41,364 nt of DNA, taken from assembly GCA_902784475.1 (NCBI GenBank), contig CACZUX010000018.1, forward strand, positions 1 through 41,364, given 5' to 3'. The stretch comes from an uncultured Bacteroidales bacterium. GTDB lineage: Bacteria > Bacteroidota > Bacteroidia > Bacteroidales > Bacteroidaceae. Below, piece by piece: positions 33,085-41,165 of this stretch. Position numbers and translations under genes: made by a program. Each line of letters starts with the position of its first letter. Position 1 is the stretch's first letter. The notes below the pieces were generated by a model. It worked only from the letters and a program-made list of their open reading frames with translations. It did not search any database and was not told the DNA's origin.

Positions 33085-35811
33085 TTACTTCTCGTCCTCC
33101 ACAGCGGCCTGTGCGGCAGCCAGACGTGCGATGGGCACGCGGAAGGGAGAGCAGCTGGCGTAGTTCATGCCGACGCGGGCGCAGAACTTCACGGAGCTGG
33201 GCTCACCGCCGTGCTCGCCGCAGATACCGGTGCGCATGCCGGGACGAACCTTGCGACCGTTCTCGACGGCCATCTTGATGAGCTGACCTACGCCGTTCTG
33301 GTCGAGCACCTGGAAAGGATCCACCTTCAGGATCTTCTTCTCCAGATATGCGGGCAGGAAGCTGGCGATGTCGTCGCGGCTGTAGCCGAAGGTCATCTGC
33401 GTCAGGTCGTTCGTGCCGAAGCTGAAGTATTCGGCCTCGGTGGCGATGCGGTCGGCGGTCAGAGCGGCGCGAGGAATCTCGATCATCGTGCCGACTTCGA
33501 AGGGCACTTCCACACCCTCCTGAGCGAATACCTCCTTAGAGGTGTTCACGATGATTTCCTTCTGCTGCTTGAACTCATAGAGGATACCGATGAGGGGCAC
33601 CATGATTTCGGGATGGGGATCGAAGCCTTCCTTCTTCAGCTGGCAGGCAGCACCGAGGATGGCGCGCGTCTGCATGGCGGTGATTTCGGGGAAGGTGATA
33701 CCCAAACGGCAACCGCGGTGACCGAGCATGGGGTTGTTCTCTGCCAGAGAGTTCACACGGCGCTGGATTTCCTCCACGGTGACGCCCATCTCCTTGGCCA
33801 TCGTCTGCTGACCGGCCAGATCGTGGGGCACGAACTCGTGCAAGGGAGGATCGAGCAGACGGATGTTCACGGGCAGACCGTCCATAGCCTTGAGGATGCC
33901 GTAGAAGTCAGCCTTCTGATAAGGCAGCAACTTGGCCAGAGCCTTCTCGCGGCCTTCTACGCTGTCGGCCAGAATCATCTCACGCATGGCCACGATCTTC
34001 TGATCCTCGAAGAACATGTGCTCCGTACGGGTCAGACCGATACCCTTGGCACCGAAGGCGCGGGCCACCTCAGCGTCGTGAGGCGTGTCGGCGTTGGTGC
34101 GGATCTCCATCTTGGTGTACTTGTCGCAGAGGTCCATCAGTGCCTTGAAGTCGCCGGAGAGCTCGGCAGCCTTGGTCTTGATTTCGCCGGCATATACCTG
34201 ACCGGTGGTACCGTTCAGCGAGATGTAGTCGCCCTCCTTGTAGGTGACGCCTTCGATCTCCACGGTCTTGTTCTTGTAGTTCACGTTGATGGCACCGGCG
34301 CCGCTGACGCAGCACTTACCCATACCGCGAGCCACAACGGCTGCGTGAGAGGTCATACCGCCGCGTGCGGTGAGGATACCTTCTGCGCTGGCCATACCGG
34401 CGAGGTCTTCGGGAGAGGTCTCGATGCGGACCATAACCACCTTGTGACCGTTGGCGTTCCATTCCTGAGCGTCGTCAGCGTGGAACACGATCTGACCGCA
34501 GGCTGCACCGGGCGAAGCGGGCAGACCCTGAGTGATGACCTTGGCCTTCTTCAGAGCGTCCTTGTCGAATACGGGGTGCAACAGCTCGTCGAGCTTCTGG
34601 GGCTCGCAGCGCATGATGGCGGTCTTCTCGTCGATCATGCCTTCGCGCACGAGATCCATAGCAATCTTCACCATAGCCGTACCGGTACGCTTGCCGTTAC
34701 GGGTCTGCAGGAACCACAGCTTGCCTTCCTGCACGGTGAACTCCATATCCTGCATGTCGCGATAGTGCTTCTCCAGCTTGTCCTGCAGGGCATCCAGCTC
34801 CTTGTAGAGCTCGGGCATGGCTTCCTCCATAGAGGGATACTTGGCCACACGGTCTGCTTCGCTGATACCGGCACGCTCGGCCCAACGCTGAGAGCCGATC
34901 TTGGTGATCTGCTGCGGTGTGCGGATACCGGCCACCACGTCTTCACCCTGTGCGTTGATCAGATACTCGCCGTTGAAGAGGTTCTCGCCGTTACCGGCAT
35001 CGCGGCTGAAGCATACGCCGGTAGCTGAGGTGTCGCCCATGTTGCCGAACACCATAGCCATCACGCTGACAGCCGTACCCCACTCATCGGGAATGCCTTC
35101 CATCTTACGGTAGAGGATGGCGCGCTCGTTCATCCAGCTGCGGAACACGGCGCAGATGGCACCCCAAAGCTGCTCCATGGGATCGTTGGGGAAGTCGCTG
35201 CCGGTCTGAGCCTTGATGGCCTCCTTGAACAGCTTCACGAGCTTCTTGAGGCTCTCTACGGAGAGGTCCTTGTCGAGCACGACACCCTGCTCCTCCTTCA
35301 CCTTCTCGATGATGGCCTCGAAGGGATCGATGTCTTCCTTGTTGACGGGCTTCATGCCGAGCACCACGTCGCCGTACATCTGCACGAAGCGGCGGTAGGA
35401 GTCGTACACGAAGTGAGGATTCTGAGTCTTGGCCACCATACCTTCAGCCACCTCGTCGTTCAGACCGAGGTTGAGGATGGTGTCCATCATGCCGGGCATG
35501 GAAGCGCGTGCACCGGAGCGTACGCTCACGAGCAGAGGATTCTTCACGTCGCCGAACTTCGAGTTCATCAGCTTCTCGATGTGGGCCACAGCGGCGTTCA
35601 CATCGTCCTTCAGCAGCTCGACAATCTTGTCCTGACCTACCTTGTAATACTCGTTACAGGTGTCGGTGGTGATGGTGAACCCGGGAGGCACGGGCACTCC
35701 GATGAGGTTCATCTCAGCCAAATTCGCACCCTTACCGCCCAATGCCTCTCGCATCTGGGCGTTACCCTCGGCTTGTCCGTTGCCGAAAGTGTAAACTCTT
35801 TTTTGACTCAT
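33085..35811 (-). CDS. ppdK: Pyruvate, phosphate dikinase
   Basis: A 908-aa enzyme interconverting pyruvate, ATP and phosphate with PEP, AMP and PPi. The N-terminal nucleotide-binding domain starts with GGKGANLAEM (25-34). The swivelling phosphohistidine domain has GGMTSHAAV (484-492), with H489 as carrier and T487 as the usual regulatory Thr. The C-terminal PEP/pyruvate barrel ends with CGEHGGEPSSV and GMNYASCSPFRVP, containing the catalytic Cys. Together with the PPi-dependent phosphofructokinase at 38742 it suggests PPi-linked glycolysis. Promoter at 35861-35868. Confidence 0.98.
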   Translation of the reverse strand: MSQKRVYTFGNGQAEGNAQMREALGGKGANLAEMNLIGVPVPPGFTITTDTCNEYYKVGQDKIVELLKDDVNAAVAHIEKLMNSKFGDVKNPLLVSVRSGARASMPGMMDTILNLGLNDEVAEGMVAKTQNPHFVYDSYRRFVQMYGDVVLGMKPVNKEDIDPFEAIIEKVKEEQGVVLDKDLSVESLKKLVKLFKEAIKAQTGSDFPNDPMEQLWGAICAVFRSWMNERAILYRKMEGIPDEWGTAVSVMAMVFGNMGDTSATGVCFSRDAGNGENLFNGEYLINAQGEDVVAGIRTPQQITKIGSQRWAERAGISEADRVAKYPSMEEAMPELYKELDALQDKLEKHYRDMQDMEFTVQEGKLWFLQTRNGKRTGTAMVKIAMDLVREGMIDEKTAIMRCEPQKLDELLHPVFDKDALKKAKVITQGLPASPGAACGQIVFHADDAQEWNANGHKVVMVRIETSPEDLAGMASAEGILTARGGMTSHAAVVARGMGKCCVSGAGAINVNYKNKTVEIEGVTYKEGDYISLNGTTGQVYAGEIKTKAAELSGDFKALMDLCDKYTKMEIRTNADTPHDAEVARAFGAKGIGLTRTEHMFFEDQKIVAMREMILADSVEGREKALAKLLPYQKADFYGILKAMDGLPVNIRLLDPPLHEFVPHDLAGQQTMAKEMGVTVEEIQRRVNSLAENNPMLGHRGCRLGITFPEITAMQTRAILGAACQLKKEGFDPHPEIMVPLIGILYEFKQQKEIIVNTSKEVFAQEGVEVPFEVGTMIEIPRAALTADRIATEAEYFSFGTNDLTQMTFGYSRDDIASFLPAYLEKKILKVDPFQVLDQNGVGQLIKMAVENGRKVRPGMRTGICGEHGGEPSSVKFCARVGMNYASCSPFRVPIARLAAAQAAVEDEK

Positions 35812-35860
35812 TGTTTAACTTGTTATTATTAAATTATTGGTATATGGTATGTCTTTTGTG

Positions 35861-35868
35861 CAAAGATA
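35861..35868 (-). promoter_or_regulatory. ppdK promoter, -7 box TATCTTTG
   Basis: TATCTTTG on the minus strand lies 49 nt upstream of the ppdK ATG. It is divergent from the rlmD promoter at 35922. Confidence 0.75.
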
Positions 35869-35921
35869 GAGATTTATTCTTCAAATTCCAAACGTTTCTC
35901 TCATTTTTTCAAAAAAAATCG

Positions 35922-35929
35922 TAATTTTG
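35922..35929 (+). promoter_or_regulatory. rlmD promoter, -7 box TAATTTTG
   Basis: TAATTTTG fits TAnnTTTG and lies 18 nt before the ATG at 35948. This rules out the frame's earlier ATG at 35927, which overlaps the box itself. Confidence 0.7.
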
Positions 35930-35947
35930 TACGAAAAGAAGATTTAT

Positions 35948-37378
35948 ATGTCGAGAAAGAAGAAAGAAAACCAGATACTGGAGGCCGTAGAGATCACCGA
36001 TGTGGCCTCCGAAGGCAAGGCTTTGGCGCGTGTCAACGACAAAGTGCTCTTCGTGCCCTACGCCGTTCCGGGCGATGTGGCCGATGTGGAGGTGCTGCGC
36101 AAGAAGCATTCTTATATGGAAGGTCGCGTCGTGCGCTTCGTGCGCGAGAGTCCGCAGCGCGTCGCTCCGCTCTGTCCGCACTTCGGCGTGTGCGGCGGCT
36201 GCAAGTGGCAGATGCTCCCCTACAGCGAACAGATTCGCTGGAAGCAGAAGCAGGTGATGGACGCCCTCACGCGTCTGGCCCACATCGAGTTGCCCGAGTG
36301 CCGCCCCATTCTGGGCAGCGTCGAGACCGAGGGCTATCGCAACAAGCTCGACTTCGGCTGCGCCAACAAGCAGTGGCTCACTTCGGAGCAGATGCAGGCC
36401 GGCGTACCTTTCTCTCCCGCCGTCGGCTTCCACATCACGGGTGCTTTTGACAAGATTCTCCCCATCGAGGACTGCCACCTGATGGATCCGCTCCACAACG
36501 AGATCCGCAACGCCGTGCGCGACTACGCCCTCTCCCACTCTCTTTCCTTCTTCGACCTCAGGGCCCAGACGGGCCTCATGCGCGGCATCATCATCCGCTG
36601 CAGCAATTCGGGCGAATGGATGGTGATCCTCCATTTCCATTTCGACCACACGTCCGAAGAGACGCTCTCGCACAGCCGCAAGGAGGCTGAAGGCCTGCTC
36701 GCTTTTGTGGCCGAACGCTTCCCCCAGATCACCAGTCTTCTGTGGCTCGACAACCAGAAGTGCAACGACACCATCGGCGATCAGGACATCCGTCTCTACA
36801 AGGGCCTCGACCACATCATGCTCCACATGGAGGACCTCCGCTTCAAGGTGGGCCCCAAGAGCTTCTACCAGACCAACACGCACCAGGCCTATAATCTATA
36901 TAAGGTAGCGCGCGAGTTTGCGGGCCTCACGGGCGACGAGCTCGTCTACGACCTCTACACCGGCACGGGCACCATCGCCAACTTCGTGGCGCGCTCCTGC
37001 CGCCGCGTCATCGGCATCGAATACGTGCCCGAAGCCATCGAAGACGCCAAGGTCAACAGCCGTCTCAACGGCATTGACAACACGCTCTTCTTCGCCGGCG
37101 ACATGAAGGACATCCTCACGGAAGACTTCATCCGCGAGCACGGACGTCCCGACGTCATCATCACCGATCCTCCCCGTGCCGGCATGCACGGCGACGTCAT
37201 TCAGACCATCCTCTCGGCCGATCCGCGCCGTATCGTCTATGTTTCGTGCAATCCCGCCACTCAGGCCCGCGACCTCCAGCTGCTCGACAGCGCCTATCGC
37301 GTGGAGGCCATTCAGCCTGTGGATATGTTTCCTCACACCCATCACGTAGAAAATGTCGTACTGCTCACTCATCGATAA
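35948..37378 (+). CDS. rlmD: 23S rRNA (uracil-5-)-methyltransferase RlmD-like
   Basis: A 476-aa SAM-dependent RNA m5U methyltransferase. A TRAM domain (about 8-65, with PGDVADVEV) is followed by an Fe-S motif: C76, C82, C85 (CPHFGVCGGC) and C176 (EDCHLM). The SAM site is YDLYTGTGTI, the catalytic TDPPRAG is clear, and VSCNPATQARDL carries the nucleophilic Cys. Related enzymes also modify tRNA, so the exact target base is uncertain. The start is set by the promoter at 35922. Its 3' end overlaps the HD gene by 26 nt. Confidence 0.92.
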   Translation: MSRKKKENQILEAVEITDVASEGKALARVNDKVLFVPYAVPGDVADVEVLRKKHSYMEGRVVRFVRESPQRVAPLCPHFGVCGGCKWQMLPYSEQIRWKQKQVMDALTRLAHIELPECRPILGSVETEGYRNKLDFGCANKQWLTSEQMQAGVPFSPAVGFHITGAFDKILPIEDCHLMDPLHNEIRNAVRDYALSHSLSFFDLRAQTGLMRGIIIRCSNSGEWMVILHFHFDHTSEETLSHSRKEAEGLLAFVAERFPQITSLLWLDNQKCNDTIGDQDIRLYKGLDHIMLHMEDLRFKVGPKSFYQTNTHQAYNLYKVAREFAGLTGDELVYDLYTGTGTIANFVARSCRRVIGIEYVPEAIEDAKVNSRLNGIDNTLFFAGDMKDILTEDFIREHGRPDVIITDPPRAGMHGDVIQTILSADPRRIVYVSCNPATQARDLQLLDSAYRVEAIQPVDMFPHTHHVENVVLLTHR

Positions 37379-37895
37379 GTATTGCGGGGACAACGCCGCC
37401 CTGCGTCACATCCTGCTGACGCATTCCTGCCTCGTCTGCCACAAGGCCCTCACGGCAGCCGACCGTCATCCCGAGCTCGGGATCGACCGCGCTTTCGTCG
37501 AAGAGGCGGCGATGCTCCACGACATCGGCGTCTTCCGCTGCGACGCTCCGGGCATTTCGTGCTTCGGCAAAGAGCCTTACATCCGTCACGGCCTTCTGGG
37601 CGCGGAAATTCTCCGCAGCGAGGGCCTCGAGCGTCACGCACGCGTGGCCGAGCGCCATACGGGCACCGGCCTCACCGTTGAATCCATCCGACTGCAGGAG
37701 CTGCCTCTGCCCCTGCGCGACTTCTCGCCCGAAACGATTGAAGAGAAACTCATTTGCTGGGCCGACAAATTCTTCTCGAAGACGCCCTCGAAGCTTACCA
37801 TCGAGAAGACCAACGAGCAGGTTGTCACCATGCTCTCACGCTTTCCCGACGGCAATGTCGACCGCTTCCTCGAGTGGTCAGAGCTCTTTGATTAA
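37353..37895 (+). CDS. HD-domain phosphohydrolase-like protein
   Basis: A 180-aa HD-superfamily protein. Metal-binding positions are visible as H24 and H30 (LTHSCLVCH), H56-D57 (AAMLHDIG) and a later Asp in CWADKFFSK. The pattern fits small nucleotide or phosphate-ester hydrolases; the substrate is unknown. It starts inside rlmD (26-nt overlap) and its stop overlaps the tail of the convergent GH25 gene by 18 bp, leaving no room for a terminator between them. Confidence 0.88.
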   Translation: MSYCSLIDKYCGDNAALRHILLTHSCLVCHKALTAADRHPELGIDRAFVEEAAMLHDIGVFRCDAPGISCFGKEPYIRHGLLGAEILRSEGLERHARVAERHTGTGLTVESIRLQELPLPLRDFSPETIEEKLICWADKFFSKTPSKLTIEKTNEQVVTMLSRFPDGNVDRFLEWSELFD

Positions 37896-38726
37896 CAGAC
37901 TTTGGAATTCCTCCGGCGTGCCGTTGAACACGTCGCAGTCCACCAGCCCTCTCACGCCGTCCACCCTGCCGCAGTCCGTGTGCTGCCAGAAGGCCCACGA
38001 GCCCTGATAGGTGGGCTGCTCCACATAGTAGTGCGCCATCCAGAAGGGATAGTCTTCGAAGGCCTTGTCCGTGAGGATGTCGCGCCTGAAACTCACGCTG
38101 CTGTAGAGGATGGGCTTCACGCCGTAGCGCTCTTCCACGATGCGCAGCCACTCCAGCGCCCGTCGCTGTATCTCCCCCTCGGGCACATTCTTCCATTTGG
38201 CTTTGTCTTCGATGTCGAGCACCGGCGGCAGATCGCCCGGCTCCAGATGCACCTGATGCAGGAAAAACTCCGCCTGCTTGCGGGCCGGCACATCGGGGGT
38301 CATGAAGTGGTAAGCGCCGCGCGTAAATCCGTGAACGCGTGCCTGATAGAAGTTTTCGTTGAAGTTGTCGTCCATCAGCGTCTCGCCCTCCGTAGCCTTG
38401 ATGATGATGAAGGTCACGGGGTCGTTGTTCATCGAGGCGTTGCGCAGCTTCTCCCACTTGATGTTTTCCTGATAGTGCGAGATGTCGATGCCTCTGATTT
38501 TGTAGCCTTCGGGGTAAGTGGGCTCGCCGTAGATGGCCTTCCATTGGAAGCTGTAGGGATCCACGAAGAAGTGGAACAGCAGGAAACAGTAGAGTCCGGC
38601 CACAGCCACGCCGCCCGCGATGAAGGCCCACATGGGTGTGGTGCGGAGAAAATGAAGAAAGCCCCGGCGCTGTTTCTTCTTCTGCCGGGGCCTTCTCGTT
38701 GTTTTTGTGTTACTTGTCTTAGTCAA
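37878..38726 (-). CDS. Membrane-anchored GH25 lysozyme-like protein
   Basis: A 282-aa protein with a very basic N-terminus (RRPRQKKKQRRG), one transmembrane helix (about 33-54) and a GH25 domain outside. Catalytic acids are visible as D81 (GIDISHYQ) and the DIED motif at 171-174 (PPVLDIED). It should cleave the MurNAc-GlcNAc bond of peptidoglycan from the periplasmic face. It starts 15 nt after the pfp stop. A GC-rich hairpin with a following T-rich tract lies within codons 12-22 and may limit read-through from pfp. Confidence 0.92.
   Translation of the reverse strand: MTKTSNTKTTRRPRQKKKQRRGFLHFLRTTPMWAFIAGGVAVAGLYCFLLFHFFVDPYSFQWKAIYGEPTYPEGYKIRGIDISHYQENIKWEKLRNASMNNDPVTFIIIKATEGETLMDDNFNENFYQARVHGFTRGAYHFMTPDVPARKQAEFFLHQVHLEPGDLPPVLDIEDKAKWKNVPEGEIQRRALEWLRIVEERYGVKPILYSSVSFRRDILTDKAFEDYPFWMAHYYVEQPTYQGSWAFWQHTDCGRVDGVRGLVDCDVFNGTPEEFQSLLIKEL
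38657..38692 (-). terminator. Terminator-like hairpin inside the GH25 coding start
   Basis: GCCCCGGC (38661-38668) and GCCGGGGC (38684-38691) form a perfect 8-bp GC stem with a 15-nt loop. Read leftward it is followed by TTTCTTCATTTTC. It lies about 50 nt after the pfp stop and within codons 12-22 of the GH25 gene. Confidence 0.55.
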
Positions 38727-38741
38727 GTTGCCTCAGCGACC

Positions 38742-40391
38742 TTATTTCTTTTGCTCTAAAGCGAGCGTCTTGGTGCACTGGTCGCAGACCTCCGTGGGAC
38801 CCCAGTACTGGATGGGACCGGGATAGACATAAGCGGTCTCGCGGGCCCACTGCTCACGGTGTGCGGCGAAGTACTTGAAGGGGGCGCCGTCCAGCTCGAC
38901 GAGAGCTTTGCGGATCACGGGCTTGTTGGCACCGTTGCGGCGCTCGATGTTCATCATCATGGTGATGGGCACACCGCCGGCGATCCATTCTGCTGCGGGA
39001 GCGGTGGTGTTGCGGATCACGCTCATGTAGCCGGTCTTGCCGTTGCTGATCAGACGGCTGGCGTTGTAGCCCAGGCTGTAGCAGTAGTCGGCGTCGTAGT
39101 TGGAGGGAGCGGCGCAGCGGCCTTCGTAGCCGAAGAAGTGGTGCTGCGTGCCGAACTTGCCGACATACTTGCCTTCCTTCTTCCACTGCTCGAGCTTCTT
39201 CTCCACCATAGCGGAGAGCAGCTTCTCGGTCTCGATGAGGCTCACCTGCACGTTGCCGTGAGGATCGCGGTCGAGGCAGAGCTGACGCTTCACGTCGGCG
39301 GGCAGAGACTCCAGCACGGCCTTGTTCTCGGCGGTGATGCTGTTCATCACGAAGTCGATCTGCTCCTCGGCGCTGCCGAAGGCACGGGGCTCGCCCGTTG
39401 CGGGATCGGTGAGCACTTCGTTGAGCTGTGCGATGAGCTTCTTGATGGCGGGGATAAACTCAATGAGACCCTCGGGGATGACTACGGTGCCGAAGTTGTG
39501 GCCGTCGGCGGCACGCTGTGCTACGGCCTTGGCGATGTATTCCACCACGTCGTCCAGCGACATCTGCTTGGCCTCCACCTCCTCGCTGATGAGGCAGATG
39601 TTGGGCTGACACTGCAGGGCGCACTCCAGAGCGATGTGAGAGGCCGAGCGACCCATCACCTTGATGAAGTGCCAGTATTTGCGTGCGCTGTTGCAGTCGC
39701 GCTGGATGTTGCCGATGAGCTCCGAGTAGGTCTTGCAGGCGGTGTCGAAGCCGAAGCTGGTCTCGATCTGCTCGTTCTTGAGGTCGCCGTCGATGGTCTT
39801 GGGGCAACCGATCACCTGCACGCCGTATTTCTGTGCGGCATAGTATTCGGCCAGCACGCAGGCGTTGGTGTTGGAGTCGTCGCCGCCGATGATGACGATG
39901 GCGTTGATGCCCAGCTTGCGGATAATCTGCAGGCCGCTCTCAAACTGCTCCACCTTCTCCAGCTTCGTACGGCCGGAGCCGATGATGTCGAAGCCGCCGG
40001 TGTTGCGGTACTCGTCGATGTATTCGTCCGTGAACTCCAGGTATTTGTGGTCCACCAGACCGCCGGGACCCATCAGGAAGCCGTAGAGCTTGCTGCTCTT
40101 GTTGAGGCTCTTGACGCCGTCGTAGAGGCCGCACACGACGTTGTGTCCGCCGGGAGCCTGTCCGCCGCTGAGGATGATGCCCACGTTGATGGGCTGAGTG
40201 TTCTCGCTCTCTGCGGGCTGGAACTCGACTACGGGCATGCCGTAGGTGTTGGGGAAGAGTTTCTTGATTTCCTCCTGGTTGCCCACGCTCTGGGTGGGTT
40301 TACCTTCAACGGCCTTCACCGGTCCCTGCAGGGCCTTGGGCAGCTTGGGCTGATAGGCGGCACGCGCCTTCTGCAATGCACTTTTTTCCAT
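38742..40391 (-). CDS. pfp: Diphosphate--fructose-6-phosphate 1-phosphotransferase
   Basis: A 549-aa PPi-dependent phosphofructokinase of the long (plant beta/Borrelia-like) type. Motifs are GGQAPGGHN (76-84), GGDDSNTN (169-176) with Asp where ATP enzymes have Gly, and PKTIDGDL (197-204) carrying the catalytic Asp; MGRSASHIAL follows. It works reversibly in glycolysis and gluconeogenesis using PPi, which ppdK can produce. A -7 box is at 40424-40431, and a second box at 40604-40611 faces the same way. Confidence 0.97.
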   Translation of the reverse strand: MEKSALQKARAAYQPKLPKALQGPVKAVEGKPTQSVGNQEEIKKLFPNTYGMPVVEFQPAESENTQPINVGIILSGGQAPGGHNVVCGLYDGVKSLNKSSKLYGFLMGPGGLVDHKYLEFTDEYIDEYRNTGGFDIIGSGRTKLEKVEQFESGLQIIRKLGINAIVIIGGDDSNTNACVLAEYYAAQKYGVQVIGCPKTIDGDLKNEQIETSFGFDTACKTYSELIGNIQRDCNSARKYWHFIKVMGRSASHIALECALQCQPNICLISEEVEAKQMSLDDVVEYIAKAVAQRAADGHNFGTVVIPEGLIEFIPAIKKLIAQLNEVLTDPATGEPRAFGSAEEQIDFVMNSITAENKAVLESLPADVKRQLCLDRDPHGNVQVSLIETEKLLSAMVEKKLEQWKKEGKYVGKFGTQHHFFGYEGRCAAPSNYDADYCYSLGYNASRLISNGKTGYMSVIRNTTAPAAEWIAGGVPITMMMNIERRNGANKPVIRKALVELDGAPFKYFAAHREQWARETAYVYPGPIQYWGPTEVCDQCTKTLALEQKK

Positions 40392-40423
40392 AATATATGT
40401 TTTTAGAAATTAGAAATCCGTTG

Positions 40424-40431
40424 CAAAGATA
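40424..40431 (-). promoter_or_regulatory. pfp promoter, -7 box TATCTTTG
   Basis: TATCTTTG on the minus strand lies 32 nt upstream of the pfp ATG. Confidence 0.75.
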
Positions 40432-40514
40432 CGAAATAAAGTTGAAAGATGAAAATTGAGAGTTGAAAAATTCCTGTTATCCGTCCATTTTCACCCGTAG
40501 CGTCACCATTTGCC

Positions 40515-40562
40515 TCTTATTTAATCTTGCCTCCTGCGTGCTGCATCAGGGCGCAGCAGAGC
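40515..40562 (-). CDS. Possible 15-codon leader ORF
   Basis: ATG at 40562 opens a 15-codon frame (MLCCALMQHAGGKIK) ending with TAA, about 42 nt downstream of the orphan -7 box and 124 nt before pfp. The frame overlaps an imperfect stem (TGCTGC/GCAGCA). Nothing proves translation; it is listed only because promoter and frame coincide. Confidence 0.2.
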
Positions 40563-40603
40563 ATTGTGAAGTCAAAGATCGCTTGTCGTTTTGAACGACG
40601 GTG

Positions 40604-40611
40604 CAAAGATA
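40604..40611 (-). promoter_or_regulatory. Orphan leftward promoter, -7 box TATCTTTG
   Basis: TATCTTTG on the minus strand with no annotated gene for 210 nt downstream. A 6-bp hairpin (GTCGTT-CAA-AACGAC, 40585-40599) would lie at the start of the transcript. It may be a second pfp promoter with a long leader or drive a small RNA. Confidence 0.5.
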
Positions 40612-40676
40612 CGACATTGAAAGTGCGCTCTACGAATTTTTGACCAACTTTTTTCAAATTATTTTTTTGAGGACAC

Positions 40677-40832
40677 TTCGAGAACTGCCAATGCGTTGCA
40701 GTGTTGCAGTGTTGCAGTTCTCGAAAGGCTATTTTCTACCCAAGAGAAACTTCTATATTTATACAAATATAGAGTATATTTTTGACCTTATGATGTGGAT
40801 TTTGGAACTGCAACACTGCAACATTGCAACAC
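40677..40832. repeat. Inverted-repeat element built from TTGCAGTG units
   Basis: Left arm 40693-40720 contains three 8-bp units (TTGCAGTG twice, then TTGCAGTT). It is inversely repeated at 40805-40832 with 26 of 28 positions matching. Separately, TTCGAGAACTGC (40677-40688) is a perfect 12-bp inverse of 40714-40725. Thus the central arm can pair with either side. The 84-nt interior holds a palindrome (CTATATTT-ATAC-AAATATAG, 40753-40772) overlapping a leftward TATATTTG box. Confidence 0.8.
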
Positions 40833-41066
40833 TTTTACCCACAATCCACTGGTTATCAACAGAAAAGATTCATTGTATATGGTCATAACGTTACAGCCAA
40901 CTATACCTTTTTGTCCCCAAGCAGACATAATCCGGGCAAAATCGCCCCAAAATCTCCACCGTTTTGCCCTCTATCTTGGCTCAAAAAGCCTCTTTTCTCC
41001 CCCACTTTCACTTCAAAACTCACCAAAACCGCCCTAAAACACGGCGAAAAACACCAAAATCTAAGC

Positions 41067-41110
41067 CTCTGAGAACCCTCTGGGAACAGTCTGAGGATAG
41101 TCTGACGACC
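41067..41110 (+). repeat. 11-bp period direct-repeat array C (4 units)
   Basis: Units start at 41067, 41078, 41089 and 41100. Units 1-2 begin CTCTG and units 3-4 begin GTCTG, the same order as in arrays A and B. Units read CTCTGAGAACC, CTCTGGGAACA, GTCTGAGGATA and GTCTGACGACC. It lies 56 nt past the stop of the cysteine-rich gene. Confidence 0.8.
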
Positions 41111-41113
41111 TTC

Positions 41114-41158
41114 AACGGCCATAACGGACATAACGGACAAACGTTAATTGTGTCCGTT
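41114..41158. repeat. 9-bp direct repeats and hairpin next to array C
   Basis: AACGGCCAT, AACGGACAT and AACGGACAA stand in tandem (41114-41140). The last copy's AACGGACA (41132-41139) is inversely repeated as TGTCCGTT (41151-41158) around an 11-nt loop, giving an 8-bp stem. It lies 7 nt past the stop of the cysteine-rich gene and may act as its terminator, though the leftward T tract is missing. Confidence 0.6.
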
Positions 41159-41165
41159 TGATTAT

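Larger units (their letters stand above)
40392..41165. other. Gene-poor region rich in promoters and repeats
   Basis: A 774-nt stretch without a convincing protein gene. It contains the pfp promoter (40424-40431), an orphan leftward promoter box (40604-40611), an inverted-repeat element (40677-40832), a C-poor tract around 40930-41060 without clear structure, 11-bp array C (41067-41110) and a 9-bp repeat/hairpin (41114-41158). Rightward frames here are short and show no recognisable protein. Confidence 0.75.

Noticed and set aside
33070-35028. A 652-codon plus-strand frame opposite ppdK
   Set aside because: Antisense shadow of a canonical ppdK; no recognisable domain.
38859-40406. A 515-codon plus-strand frame opposite pfp
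   Set aside because: Antisense shadow of a canonical phosphofructokinase; same His/Val/Leu-rich composition as the other shadows.
40851-40860. TTATCAACA, similar to a DnaA box
   Set aside because: One mismatch to the consensus and a single copy; no dnaA, dnaN or box cluster nearby, so no origin is claimed.
40601-41161. Several 65-95 codon plus-strand frames
   Set aside because: They run through the inverted repeats and the 11-bp array, lack homology or good starts, and overlap one another in different frames.
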